DNA from: Bettongia penicillata ogilbyi
Taxonomy: Eukaryota > Chordata > Mammalia > Diprotodontia > Potoroidae
Direction of reading: 5' to 3'
Assembly (NCBI GenBank): GCA_023548195.1
Contig: JAJHZJ010000335.1
Location: forward strand, 6,329,550 to 6,393,549
Length of the DNA stretch: 64,000 nucleotides
The position numbers were made by a program, and so were the translations under genes. Under the pieces are notes generated by a model. It was not told the DNA's origin. It did not search any database and saw only the letters and a list, made by a program, of their open reading frames with translations. Positions 22,690 to 32,379 of this stretch are shown piece by piece (positions within the stretch are counted from its first letter, which is position 1; every line of letters starts with the position of its first letter).

Positions 22690-22965
22690 TCTTCCATTCC
22701 ATTCAAATCAACAAGTATTTGTTGGGTAATGACCATGTACCAAGTACTGTGCCTAGTTATGAGGGATCCAAAGGTAGAGGGCGCCAGGGTACAGGACAGG
22801 AGAGGGCCTTGGGATTAGAGCCAGAAAGACGAGTTCAAATCCTGCCTGAGATACCACTCTATGACCAGGGGCAGATCACTACACTGTCCTGGGCTTCAGT
22901 TTCCTCATCTGTAAAATGAGAGGCTTTGGGTTTGATGATCTCTAAGCATCTGTATAACCCTCTGA
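22690..22965. repeat. L2-like end and plus-strand SINE
   Basis: 22690-22780 is an antisense L2-like end (caacaagtatttgttgggta). 22800-22965 is a sense SINE (gagttcaaatcctgcctgag, then cttcagtttcctcatctgta). Confidence 0.65.
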
Positions 22966-23119
22966 AATAATCCCTGCTCTCATGGACCATGTCACCCCGG
23001 AAGGATTTGACTATCTAAAGAAGTCTCGAGCATCTTTCCAAGCCCCACTTTGGGGAAGAGGGCATCTGGATTCCACTTTGTGGGTCTGGGGTGGAAGGGA
23101 GATGAGGGAGGCGTAGCAG

Positions 23120-23500
23120 TCAGAGCATCTCATGGATCACATACCTTAATTACTTTCAACCAGGCTTCTGAAAGCTGACTTTGAAAGCTAAAACGGGCTT
23201 AGCAAGACAATCAGTTGTTGGAGTCGACCCTGGGATTTATCAGGGGGCACTGGAGTGTGGGGGAGGGCTGGGGAGAGGGGGGGCTTCCTCTCCTGTCTCC
23301 CCCATGCTCCCTCCTCCTCCCCTTTTCCAATCACGTCAACAATTTTGCTCGGCATTGTTTCCAGGTCTATTAATATTCATAAGCAGCTTTTCTATTGTGT
23401 TTGCAATTTTCTCTTCAGCAGACAGGCCTGATGTGCGCTGGTGTTAATAGGATGCAGAACTCACAAACTCAGATCTTATTAGCAAATACCCATTAGATGC
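23120..23500. promoter_or_regulatory. Candidate conserved regulatory island
   Basis: Two repeat-free blocks lie either side of a G-rich middle. The left has 'accttaattactttcaacca'. The right has 'ttgctcggcattgtttccag', 'taatattcataagcagcttt' and 'cttattagcaaatacccatt'. No open frame or splice logic explains it. Confidence 0.35.
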
Positions 23501-23875
23501 CATCGGTGCAGAAGAACTCAGGCTCATCGGGGCTGGGCCGATGGGCTGATGGGGAGGGGAGCCTTTCACCGGGGTGACATCCGAGGAAAGTCTTCATTTA
23601 TTATGACTCTTCAGGCCTGACACTATGAGTGGCTGGCATTAAGGGCCCGGAGCCAAGGGTCAGAACGATCCGGGTTGGGAGACTCAGAGAGGCTGGACCA
23701 GCGATCTGATAGAGAACAGTGTGGTGGAGAGGCCTGACCATCGGGAGCTGTCTGCTGCTGCTGGGAATGAGAGCCCTATTTTTGCAGGGCTGACAATTCG
23801 ACAAGCCTATGAGCCTGTGGGACAGGTAGCAGGAGCATCATTATCCCTAATCTCAGGGCAGGCATCTACAGTGTG
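23501..23875. other. GC-richer unique segment, no gene
   Basis: Contains a cluster of CpG (gctcatcggggctgggccga, then cggagccaagggtcagaacg). No repeat was recognised and no exon can be supported. It may belong functionally with the island at 23120-23500. Confidence 0.35.
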
Positions 23876-23879
23876 GGGG

Positions 23880-24061
23880 AAGTGACTGGAATTGGAACCA
23901 GAGGCTGGGGATTCAAATGCCCTCTAGCAATATGACCCCACACCTGGTATTACCCCTTTTCAGGACTCAGTTTCCTCATAGCTAAAACGACAGGGTTAGA
24001 ATAGGCAATTTATAAGGTTCCTTAGAGAAACTGAGGCACAGTGAGATGACTTTCTCGGCAC
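23880..24061 (+). repeat. CORE-type SINE, plus strand
   Basis: Reads 'ggggattcaaatgccctcta', then 'ggactcagtttcctcatagc', with a tail passing into the 33-bp array that follows. Confidence 0.6.
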
Positions 24062-24345
24062 TAATATTCTATAATTCATGTTCTAAGGTCTCTTCTAGAT
24101 CTAACAGATATTCTAGGTTCTTAGGTTCCTTGTGTTCTAAGGTTTCCTCCAGCTCTGACATTCCATGTTCTAAGTTCCCTTCCATCTCTGACATTTTATG
24201 TTCTAGGTTCCCTTCCAGTTCAGACTTTCCATGTTCTAAGGTTCCTTCTGGCTCTGATAGTGTGTGGTCTAAGGTGCCTTTCAGCTCCAACATCCTAAGG
24301 CAGCCCATGTTCTAAGGACCCTTTGGGCTCTGACATTCTTTGATT
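24062..24345 (+). repeat. 33-bp minisatellite from SINE tail
   Basis: About eight degenerate units begin 'ttctaaggt' and continue 'cccttccagctctgacattc'. The cleanest are 33 bp, and 33 is divisible by three. That keeps frames open on both strands and makes repetitive Cys/Ser and Leu/Glu-rich frames that are not genes. The unit matches the 3' tail of the window's CORE-type SINE, which directly precedes the array. Confidence 0.8.
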
Positions 24346-24639
24346 TAACAAATGGTCAGAAGACCATCACTAGAGAGTTGGAGGCAGTGTGGTTCACCAG
24401 CTAACAGACAGGCCTGGAAATAATTCTGCCACAACGGACACAGAACCTGTCATGGAGTGAAGGAAAATCTGGGTTCTGGGTTAAATAGGTCAGAGACCAA
24501 TCAACAAGCATTTATGATGGGCTGGGAGCTGTGGAGGGTATAAACTTGGATTGATCTTTTCATCCATGGTGGGGACTCCCAGGGAGGAGACCTCCATGGA
24601 TGCTCCTTATCTGGCTGTGACAGTTGCCTGGGTGCACTG

Positions 24640-24930
24640 CAAGGGACTGATGACTAGTTGAGGGTCACAAGGAGAGGATATATTAGAGGCAATGCTCGAA
24701 TCCAGACCTTCCCGACTCTGAAACCAGTTTTCTATCCATTACCATAAGAAAACAGATGTAAAAGTGAGACTGTTCTTATACTCAAGGAGTTTACATTCTG
24801 TGGGTCATAGGTCCATAGGTCTAAAGCTGGAAGGGACTTCTGAGGCCAGCTATTCAAATCCCCTCATTTTACAGATTAGGAAGCTGAGAGATGAAGGAAT
24901 TTAGGGTTTTGAAGATCACACATGTAGTAA
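24640..24930 (-). repeat. Two minus-strand SINE pieces
   Basis: 24640-24740 (agttgagggtcacaaggaga, then atgctcgaatccagaccttc) and 24780-24930 (taaagctggaagggacttct, then cctcattttacagattagga). 24346-24635 holds no supported feature beyond a SINE-like head near 24380. Confidence 0.55.
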
Positions 24931-24954
24931 ATATCCCAAATATTTAGGGAAGGG

Positions 24955-25350
24955 ACTAAGTATTTGAATAGCACCTACTATGCACCAGGTTTGACAGTAA
25001 GGTGGCACTGGGAGTCAGGAAGACTCATCGAGTTCACATCTGGCCTCAGATACCAGCTGTGTGACCCTGGACAAATAAATTAATCTGTTTGCCTCAGTTT
25101 CCTCATTTGTAAAATGAGCTGGAGAAGGAAATGGCAAACCACTCTGGTATCTCTGCCAAGAAAACCCCAAATGGGGTCACAATGAATCCAGAGTGACTGG
25201 AAATGACCGCACACATGTGCCTAAGCACGTTACCATTTATCATTTGATCCCTGCAACAATCCTGCAAGACAGGTTTGGCTGTTATCTCCATTTTACAGTA
25301 GAGGAAACTGAGGCAAACAGATAACGTGACTTGCTCAGGGGTTGTAGCAA
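24955..25350 (-). repeat. MIR-type SINE split by another SINE
   Basis: The 3' end at 24955-25002 (agcacctactatgcaccagg) resumes at 25213-25350 (gtgcctaagcacgttaccat, then gtagaggaaactgaggcaaa). The two parts flank the plus-strand SINE at 25003-25212. Confidence 0.65.
25003..25212 (+). repeat. Marsupial SINE, nested in MIR
   Basis: Carries 'cctggcctcagat'-type middle sequence. The diagnostic tail follows: 'aatgagctggagaaggaaat', 'ggcaaaccactctggtatct', 'ctgccaagaaaaccccaaat', 'ggggtcacaatgaatcc'. It lies inside an older MIR copy. Confidence 0.75.
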
Positions 25351-25479
25351 ATATAAAATTGATTATTTGAGATCAATATCTGATCTCAAAATGTCAAATC
25401 TTGAGGTCTGAACCAGGATCTCTAAAAGTAGAACTGATGCTCTTAGGACCCTTAATGTTCTGCATGTATGATTTTACAC

Positions 25480-25673
25480 ACACTTGTCTTGGGGTCAGAA
25501 GACCTGACACTTCTAGCTCTGTGAGCATGGATAAATCTTTTCACCTTTCCAAGACTCAGTTTCTTCATCTGCAAAATAGGGATAATTGTTCTTTCACTAA
25601 TATCCTACAGGGCCACTGCCAAGAAAACACTTTGTCATTGTTAACGTTTTTACTATTACTATCTCTGCTATAG
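25480..25673 (+). repeat. MIR-type SINE, plus strand
   Basis: Reads 'ggggtcagaagacctgacac', 'agactcagtttcttcatctg' and 'caaaatagggataattgttc'. The next SINE begins at its 3' end. Confidence 0.65.
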
Positions 25674-25912
25674 GGCAGCTAGGTGGTACAGTGGATAGAG
25701 AGCCAGCTCTGCAATCAGGAGGACCTGAATTCAAATCCAGCCTCAGACATTTGCTAACTGTGTGACCCTGGGTAACTTAACCATGTTTGCCTCAGTTTCC
25801 TCATCTGTAAAATGAACTGGAGAAGGAAATGACAAACTAATATCTTTGCCAAGAAATCCCTAAATGGGTTCATAGAGAGTCAGAGTTGACTGAAACAACT
25901 CAACAACAAATC
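25674..25912 (+). repeat. Full-length marsupial SINE
   Basis: This is a complete copy. The head is 'gggcagctaggtggtacagt' and the tRNA-like box is 'gaattcaaatccagcctcag'. Then come 'ctgtgtgaccctgggtaact', 'tggagaaggaaatgacaaac', 'ctttgccaagaaatccctaa' and the end 'gaaacaactcaacaacaa'. Its near-consensus state suggests relative youth. An imperfect flanking direct repeat (atctctgct / atctcttct) may be the target-site duplication. Confidence 0.85.
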
Positions 25913-25984
25913 TCTTCTCTGACTGTAAGAGCCTTGTCAGGTGGGACCTCAGTCATACTCCCTTCCCCAGCTGCATGCCAACTC

Positions 25985-26260
25985 CTGGTCAGAGCAGGGC
26001 ACTCCTAATGCCTAGCTCCTTTTGTATAATTTATGTTCATTATCCATAAGAACTCTGACAGCAGCCCCTTTTCCCCACAAATAAGGACCACAGAAACCTC
26101 GGCCTTTAATTACCAGAACCCATTTGGCTAAATTAATGATCCCCACTCAGTGTCAATAATGAATTGCAGGTCGGCGAAAATGCTGATCCAATATTCTGGG
26201 CTCCCCTGCGGTGGAATTTGATATAGAGCTGCTCTCCCGCATGGTTCTCTCTCTAGATAG
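25985..26260. promoter_or_regulatory. Candidate conserved regulatory island
   Basis: Repeat-free and AT-rich, with clustered TAAT cores: 'ggcctttaattaccagaacc', 'ggctaaattaatgatcccca', 'tgtcaataatgaattgcagg'. It also has two CpG-containing patches (ggtcggcgaaaatgctgatc; tcccctgcggtgg). No coding signal. Confidence 0.35.
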
Positions 26261-26855
26261 ATGGGAGGGCTGAACCCTATCTACCAAAGACCACTTCTTG
26301 GCAGCCTGCAAGAAATGTCATTGGAAGCCATCTGATTCCAAATTGCACAGGATAAAGAATGGGTCTAATAATATCCCCGTAAGAAGGGAAAAGTTCTCCA
26401 AAATCCACAGTTAGCTTTCAAGGCGGAGTGTTTTATCACCTACAAATCCCCCAATGTTCTCCAATGTGTCACCAATACAAGTGAGGAATGAGGCTCGTTT
26501 CAGGCTGCTTTGCTCTCTGGGGTTGGTAGTTTCATGTTCCCCTATGTGTTCCTGGCTGGCTGGGTAGAAGGTGAGGGAGGAATCTTGAATGGACATGGTC
26601 TCCAAAGGATCTGGGTTATCTTTCTAGAGCCTTTGGTTACTTGGGGTACGGGAGACAAGATCCCTTTAAAGAGCTGCTCAGGTCAAGAAAGAGTGGACTG
26701 TGGGCTGATTGTGCTGGGACCCAAGCTTTGGGGTGTTGTATGTTTTTGTTTTTTTTTCCAAAGTGGACTCAGGATACATCAACAAGTAGACTTCTAGTCA
26801 ACTTTGGGCCATCAATGAAGAAATGTCAAATAGCAATAATAGAACAACAGTATGT
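26261..26855. other. No gene seen; unassigned
   Basis: No repeat family was recognised. The open frames at 26510-26797 and 26641-26937 overlap in different frames and lack splice support. Confidence 0.4.
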
Positions 26856-26859
26856 CAGA

Positions 26860-26985
26860 ATATATAGCTTAGAATGTCAGAGCTGGAAAGGTCTTAGAAC
26901 ACGGAACATGAGAGTAGGAAGACACCTCAGAATATAGGACACAGAGTATTAGAGACAGCAGAGGAGCTAGAAATGATAGAGTCCA
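26860..26985 (-). repeat. SINE-tail minisatellite, minus strand
   Basis: Antisense units of the 33-bp type: 'agaatgtcagagctggaaag', 'gtcttagaacacggaacatg', 'agagtaggaagacacctcag'. Confidence 0.65.
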
Positions 26986-27560
26986 GCCCTCCTACCTATC
27001 ACTTCTGCTCTCCTCCAAATTCTCTTAGAATAGTAGAAGGCAGAGCTGTTGGAGACACAGAAACAGCTTCCTTCCCAAAATGGAAGAAAAAGAATCATAT
27101 GTATTAATACCCATCTGTTTAATGCATTCATATCCATACTTAACACCCCTACCATTTTAATTCTGGGGATTTAAGTTTGGCACAATTGTTTCTACAATAA
27201 AGCCTGATTTTTTTCCCCCTTACAATCAGATTTTGAATATGTGTGCTTTTCATTCAAACAAAAAAAAAAAAGGCTCATTTTACTATAAAAATCAGTTTTC
27301 ATTGTACTAGCAATTCACAAACACGGCAGAGACACATGGAGTCAAACTCCTCCCTTTGCTGTGGTTCCTTCCCTCTGCCTCTTTCCCAAGCCTTGACCAT
27401 AGGAGTATGTGCCTAGGTTATCGGCCAAAATGCTGGTTCAAGAAGGAAGAGCTTTGGGTTTCCTTCCCAGCTGGAGTCAGAGGCTTGCTGGGAGACGTTG
27501 GATGAGTTGGTTGATCAGACAAAGTCTTAACAATCGGCAGAGTAAAGAGAAGTCTGCACG
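26986..27560. other. No gene seen; AT-rich part
   Basis: 27170-27310 is AT-rich with short homopolymers and a 12-base A run. No exon or repeat family can be supported. It could include a minor regulatory island. Confidence 0.35.
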
Positions 27561-27564
27561 AGAG

Positions 27565-27790
27565 AGAATGGTAGAGCGAATAGTGTTGTTTTAGAGATCA
27601 CAAGATCTGAGTTCAAATCTCCTCCTGGTACTTGTTAGCTGTGTGATCGTGGGCAAATCACTTAACATTTCTGAGAGTCAGTTTTCTCATGTGTAAGATG
27701 AAGGTAATAATACCCGGAGTACCTAAAGTCAAGGGTTGCTGTGAGGATCAAAGGATAGAAAATATTCTATGTTGGCTATTGTTATAGGGG
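27565..27790 (+). repeat. MIR-type SINE, plus strand
   Basis: Nearly complete: 'tgagttcaaatctcctcctg', 'tgttagctgtgtgatcgtgg', 'gtcagttttctcatgtgtaa', 'gggttgctgtgaggatcaaa'. Confidence 0.75.
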
Positions 27791-28077
27791 CTTACTGCCC
27801 TCCCTTGCCTCAGGGTCAACCCTATTATTACCTGTTATTTTGTCATCTAAGTTTTATTCTTTGTTTGAATTCATTGCTTTGAATTGGATCTTTGAAGTAT
27901 TTGGGTTGGTTTTTTTTTTTGGTCCTCTAATAAAAAAAAAATTGAGGTATTCTGTTTTTTTTTTGCAAGGGGGCTCTAATAGAATATGCCATGAGGGACC
28001 ACACCTTATATTCCTTATCAAGGACCATTTTCCTTATCAGTTAATAGAAATTACAAACTATCCCAGCTATAAGGCAG

Positions 28078-28268
28078 CTTAGAATGTAGAGTCTGAAATT
28101 TCAGAGTTGGGAGGGACCCAAGAACCTAGAATGTTTAGGAGACAATCTTAGAGTTTATATATTTCATCCCCTTCATTCTATGGATGGGGAAACTGAGACC
28201 CAGAGAGAGGAATACAATTAGCCAAGGTCACAAAGTCAGTAGCAGAAGCAGAACTAGAATTCAGGTCC
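28078..28268 (-). repeat. CORE-type SINE, minus strand
   Basis: Reads 'tcagagttgggagggaccca', 'ctatggatggggaaactgag', 'attagccaaggtcacaaagt', 'agaactagaattcaggtccc'. It joins the L2-like element at 28270 without a gap. Confidence 0.7.
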
Positions 28269-28269
28269 C

Positions 28270-28736
28270 ATTCAGTCAGTCAGTCAACATGCCTTTATTA
28301 AGCAGTCCATGTGTGCTGGGTACCATGCTAAGTTCTGGGGTTACAAAGAGAGGCAAAAGACAGTGCCTGACCTCAGGTTGCTCCCAATCTAATGGGGGAG
28401 AAGATATGCAAACAGTGAGGTACAAATAAGCTATAGACAGGGGAAACAGCAGAGGATGCACCATAGGGAAAGCACCAGCATTAAGAGAGAACACCACAAG
28501 CTGGGACTCTCCTGGAGGAAGCCACAGAGTTCAGGAGATGGAGATGAGGAGGGAGAGGGTTCAAGGCATGGGGGGCAGTGATCCAGCATTCAATAGATCA
28601 CACATGGTTGGGGGGAAGGTGTGAAAAGACTGGACAGATAGGAAGGGGTCAGGCTACAGAGGACTTTAAAAGCCAAACAGAGGATTTCATATGGATCCTG
28701 GGGGCAGTAGGGAGCCACTGGGATTGATTTAATGGT

Positions 28737-28768
<32 letters not shown>

Positions 28769-29260
28769 GATATAGTCAAACTTTCGATTTAGGAAGGTCA
28801 ATTTTACAGCTGAATGAAGGATGGATCAGAGTGGGAAGAGACTGGAGAGTGGCAGACATGCCAGCAGCTACTATGGCTGTCCAGAGGTGACCAAAGCCTG
28901 CATTAGGGTGTGGACAGTGTCAGAGGAGAGAAGGGGGCTTTTTGGAGAGATATTCCAAAGGTAAAATCGAAAGGTCTTGGCAACAGCTTGGACATGTGGA
29001 GGGGGTGAGAGATAGTGAGGAGTCCAGGGTGCCTGTTAGGTTTCAAGTCCGAGGGACTGGGAGGATGGTGGTACCCTAGACGCTAATAGAGAAATTATGA
29101 AGAGAGGAATATTTTTTTAGGGGGGTGGGGCAAGACAATGAGTTCAGTTTTGGACATGTTGAATTTAAGATGTCTATGGGACATCCAGTTCAAACTGTCT
29201 AATATGCGGTTGAAGATTCAGGACTAGACATCAGGAGGGCGGTTAGAGCCAGGATCAGGT
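28270..29260 (-). repeat. ~1 kb L2-like LINE, minus strand
   Basis: The best minus-strand copy. Markers in order are 'caacatgcctttattaagca', 'gtaccatgctaagttctggg', 'gaggactttaaaagccaaac', 'ggggcagtagggagccactg', 'ttttacagctgaatgaagga', 'ttggcaacagcttggacatg' and 'tttaagatgtctatgggaca'. Read on the opposite strand this matches the plus-strand L2-like copies. A GT microsatellite interrupts it. Confidence 0.75.
28735..28769 (+). repeat. (GT)n microsatellite
   Basis: About 17 GT units with one TT interruption, inside the L2-like LINE. Confidence 0.9.
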
Positions 29261-29264
29261 CTAA

Positions 29265-29430
29265 CATTCTATGTCCTGTATTCAATTATCCCTTTCAGCT
29301 CTAACCGTCTATGTGCTAGGGTCCCTTATAACTTGGGCATATATTCTATGTTCTAAGGTCCCTTCTGACTCTGCTAGTCTATGTTCTAAGGGTCTCTTCT
29401 GGTTCTGTCATTCTGTGACTGATTTTGAAT
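29265..29430 (+). repeat. SINE-tail minisatellite, plus strand
   Basis: Four degenerate units: 'tccctttcagctctaaccgt', 'ctatgtgctagggtccctta', 'ttctaaggtcccttctgact', 'ttctaagggtctcttctggt'. Confidence 0.7.
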
Positions 29431-30170
29431 AATTTTTTTCCCTCTCTGGAAAATGGGGTTGTAAATTTCTCTCCCCCCTCCCAACTCCATGGAGGGTGAT
29501 GAGACAAAACAAGCATTCTACCCTGTACTCCCACATCCCCATGAGATGGGCACAGAGAACTCTATCTGGAGTCCCTGCAGTGAGGAATCCAATATCCCCT
29601 GCCTCATTACAAATAAATAATAAGAAATCAGTAGCTTCTTCCCAGCTGCAGAAAGATCAGGAATAATGCTGGATCACCCACAAAGAACCAGACAAAAGCC
29701 TTGAGGTAATTGTGTGCTTCTGGGGACTCAGTGGAAGGGAGAGGACTGAGGGAGGGGGCTGAGGCGGCCCAGGGGGGAAGAAGCAGTGAAAGGGAGGCTA
29801 TTTTTGGGCCCTGAAGAGGAGGTGACAAATAATAGAGGGGGAGAAAAATCAAATCAAAGTCCATTGAATGTTCATGATTGGGGGGTGGGGGAGAGGAGAG
29901 GAAATGATTTCTTTTGCCCAGCGGTGATTTGATTTCAGCCTCAGGTTTCATCACACATTATGCCAGAGTTGGGCACTGTCTTATGTCCTTTCCTCTACAC
30001 CTTTGATTAGTAATGACACCAGAACCAATTGATTTCCTTATTCTCTTCTCATCCCCCCCGTCTCCTCCTCTCCAAGATGTCATTAGTTCCCTTTGGACCT
30101 GATGAGACATGAACAAGGGCCCAGGAGAGAAGTTCAACAGGTAGCTGGGTGTGGTGGTGGGAGTGCGGAA
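29431..30170. other. No gene seen; unassigned
   Basis: Contains purine-rich patches that anticipate the tract to the right and a G-rich run near 29880. The 108-codon minus-strand frame at 29628-29954 is Pro/Leu/Ser-rich and probably non-coding. Confidence 0.4.
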
Positions 30171-30845
30171 CATGAGGAGAAGGAGAGACAGAGAGGGAGA
30201 GATAGAGGGAAAGAGGATAGAAGGAGGGAGGCAGGAAAAAAGAGAAGAGGAAAGACAGAGACTGAGACAGAGAAAGAGAGGAGGGAGGGATGGGGAAAAG
30301 AGAGACAGGGAGAAACAGAGGGAGAGAGAGAAACAAAGTGGGGTGGGGGAGGAAGGGAGAGGGGACAAAGAGAGATACAGAGATAGAGAGGGAGAGATGG
30401 AGGGAGAGAGATGAAAGAAGGGAGGGAGGAAAGACAGAGAGACTGAGACAGAGAGAAAGAGGGAGGGATGGGGAAAAGACAGAGAGAGACAGAGGGAGAG
30501 AGAGACAAAGAGGAGGGGAAGAAGGGAGAGAGGGAGACAAAGATAGAGATATAGAGATAGAGAGACAACCAGCTAGAGACAGAGAGACAAAGTGAGGGTG
30601 TGAGGGACGGGGAGGCAGAAGGGAGAGAAGGGAGAGGATAGAGAGACAGGGAAAGAGAGAGAGACATATAGACAGACACAGGCAGAGGTAGAGAAGAAGG
30701 GAGAGAGAGAGAGAGAGACAGAGAGAGAGAAGGAAGGAAAGAAAGACAGGGAGGGAGAAAAAGAGAGGCAGGGAGAGAAAGAGGGAGGGGGAGGAAGACG
30801 GAGCGAGAGAGAAAGGGAGAGAGGGGGTGGGGGGAAGGGAAGACA
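30171..30845 (+). repeat. ~675-bp purine-rich (GA/GGA) tract
   Basis: The plus strand is overwhelmingly A and G, in gagagag, gggagg and agacagag motifs with few pyrimidines. Because stops are rare in this composition, all frames stay open. The 274-, 181- and 136-codon minus-strand frames and the Arg/Glu/Gly plus frames are compositional artefacts. Long homopurine stretches can adopt triplex structure in vitro. Confidence 0.9.
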
Positions 30846-31309
30846 ACATCTCTGCTGTCTGGAGAAAGGTCACAGATGGCTCAGAGACAAATAGGTGAAT
30901 TCAGAGAATGTCAGAGCCGGGACTTTGGAAGGTCGAGAGTCAGAGTGAGAAGGGATTTCACAGTGCAGATAGAGACCATCCCAGCTGGTGGGATCTCAGA
31001 ACAGAGAAAGTGCAGGGAGGATCTTGGGAACACTGCTGTTAGAAGTGGAAGGTGTCAAGAAGAGGGTGTTGAGCTGAATCTCATTCTCCAGAAGAGGAGT
31101 TGGAGGAAATCTGGTTCGAGGCAGAGCCTGCAGGAGCACCTCAAGCTGTGCCCCCAAGGTCTCTGATTTCTCTTCCCTGCTGTGGTCCAAGCTTCCCTCT
31201 GCCTGCCTGGACCACTCCCTGGACCTCTTAAGCTGGGCCTCAGCTTCCACCTTTTCCCTTTCTATTTAGTGAAGGGGGAACCTGATTCTCTCCCTCATTC
31301 TGCTTAGGT
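30846..31309. other. No gene seen; unassigned
   Basis: A SINE-tail-like antisense stretch may be present at 30895-30960 (agagaatgtcagagccggga). The rest is unassigned. Confidence 0.4.
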
Positions 31310-31475
31310 GGACTGGAGACAGATGACCTGAGTTCTAATTCTGACTTTGCTACTTAGTACCTTTGTTATCTTGGGCAAGTTATTTCCCTCCTCTGGGTCT
31401 CAGTTTCCTCATCTGTAAAATGAGGCAGTTGGACTGCATGGCACGTTGTGGTCCCTTCCATCTCTAGTCTTGTGT
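31310..31475 (+). repeat. CORE-type SINE, plus strand
   Basis: Clear copy: 'cctgagttctaattctgact', 'ttatcttgggcaagttattt', 'gtctcagtttcctcatctgt', 'gtggtcccttccatctctag'. Confidence 0.75.
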
Positions 31476-32082
31476 TTGTTTCCTCTCATCTCTCAGAGGA
31501 CATCTTTGTACTTTCAGGGAGGCCTTCAATGCTTCTGTCCAGTTCCTCTGCCATTCTCCACCAATTCAATGGTGGGAATTTCAGGGGCAAACTAGGGCAG
31601 GCAGAGGAGAGGGAGTGGAGAGGGGAAAGGAGAGAAACCTTTGGGGACAGGTACATTGTCCTGAGGATGGTCAGTGCCCTCCCTTTTTAGCTGAGTCTAC
31701 TGAGTCAGAGGCCCCAGGTACTAGCTTGCTGGTGTTTGAACCTGAAGTCCCCTGTCACTGAGCTCCCCTGTAACAAGGGGCCTTTGTGGATTACTGTGTC
31801 CTGCTACTTCAGGTCTATGGAACTAGTTGGGCAAAGACTCCTAATAGTTGGATAACCCAGAGATCTCCTCCCTCAGCTGTTTTAAGTCATGCAGACCGGG
31901 CCAGACTGATAGAATTGCATATGGATGTCTTCCCTGCAGTTTTATGGGAAAGTGGCTGCGTAGGGTACCTCCCCACAGCTCCCCACCATCCAGTGAGGCC
32001 TCTCCTGGGTATTCTTGAACTTGTTCCAAGAAGTCTCTGTTAGAGCTGCTTCCGAAGGGGCCTCAGGATATAGAATGGGAGA
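31476..32082. other. No gene seen; unassigned
   Basis: Apparently unique, moderately GC-rich. Short opposed open frames near 31786-32043 have no splice context. Confidence 0.4.
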
Positions 32083-32365
32083 GCTAAGAGAAGCTGGAAC
32101 ACAGAATGTCAGAGAAGAAAGGAATCATAAAAGAGAAGGAACTCAGACCAGAAAGTCAAAGCTGGAAGAAACCTGAGAACAGACTGCTGTATCTAGGACA
32201 CAGGGACTGTCACGGGCCACGGGAGAGAGGGACACAGCTAGGAACAACCTTGGAGATCATGCAGTCTGTCCACCTACCTCATTTTCACAGAGGGAGAAAA
32301 CAGATGCTCAGACTTATCCAAGATCCCAAAGCTAATGGGGCTGCCATTCAAAGCCAGGTCTCTCT
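32083..32365 (-). repeat. SINE with expanded tail, minus strand
   Basis: 32083-32180 holds antisense tail units (aacacagaatgtcagagaag, aagtcaaagctggaagaaac). The SINE body follows to 32365 (cacagagggagaaaacagat, then ccattcaaagccaggtctct). Confidence 0.65.
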
Positions 32366-32379
32366 TCAGCCTTTGGCAT

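Noticed and set aside
24046..24315. 89- and 79-codon repetitive frames on both strands
   Set aside because: Produced by the 33-bp SINE-tail minisatellite, whose period is a multiple of three.
24062..24345. CRISPR-like spaced repeats
   Set aside because: Units are contiguous, degenerate and lack unique spacers; the DNA is vertebrate.
30049..30873. 274-codon minus-strand open frame (and 181- and 136-codon companions)
   Set aside because: It is read from the homopurine tract. Ser/Leu/Pro monotony and openness in several frames at once are expected from GA-rich composition. No start context, splice sites or family.
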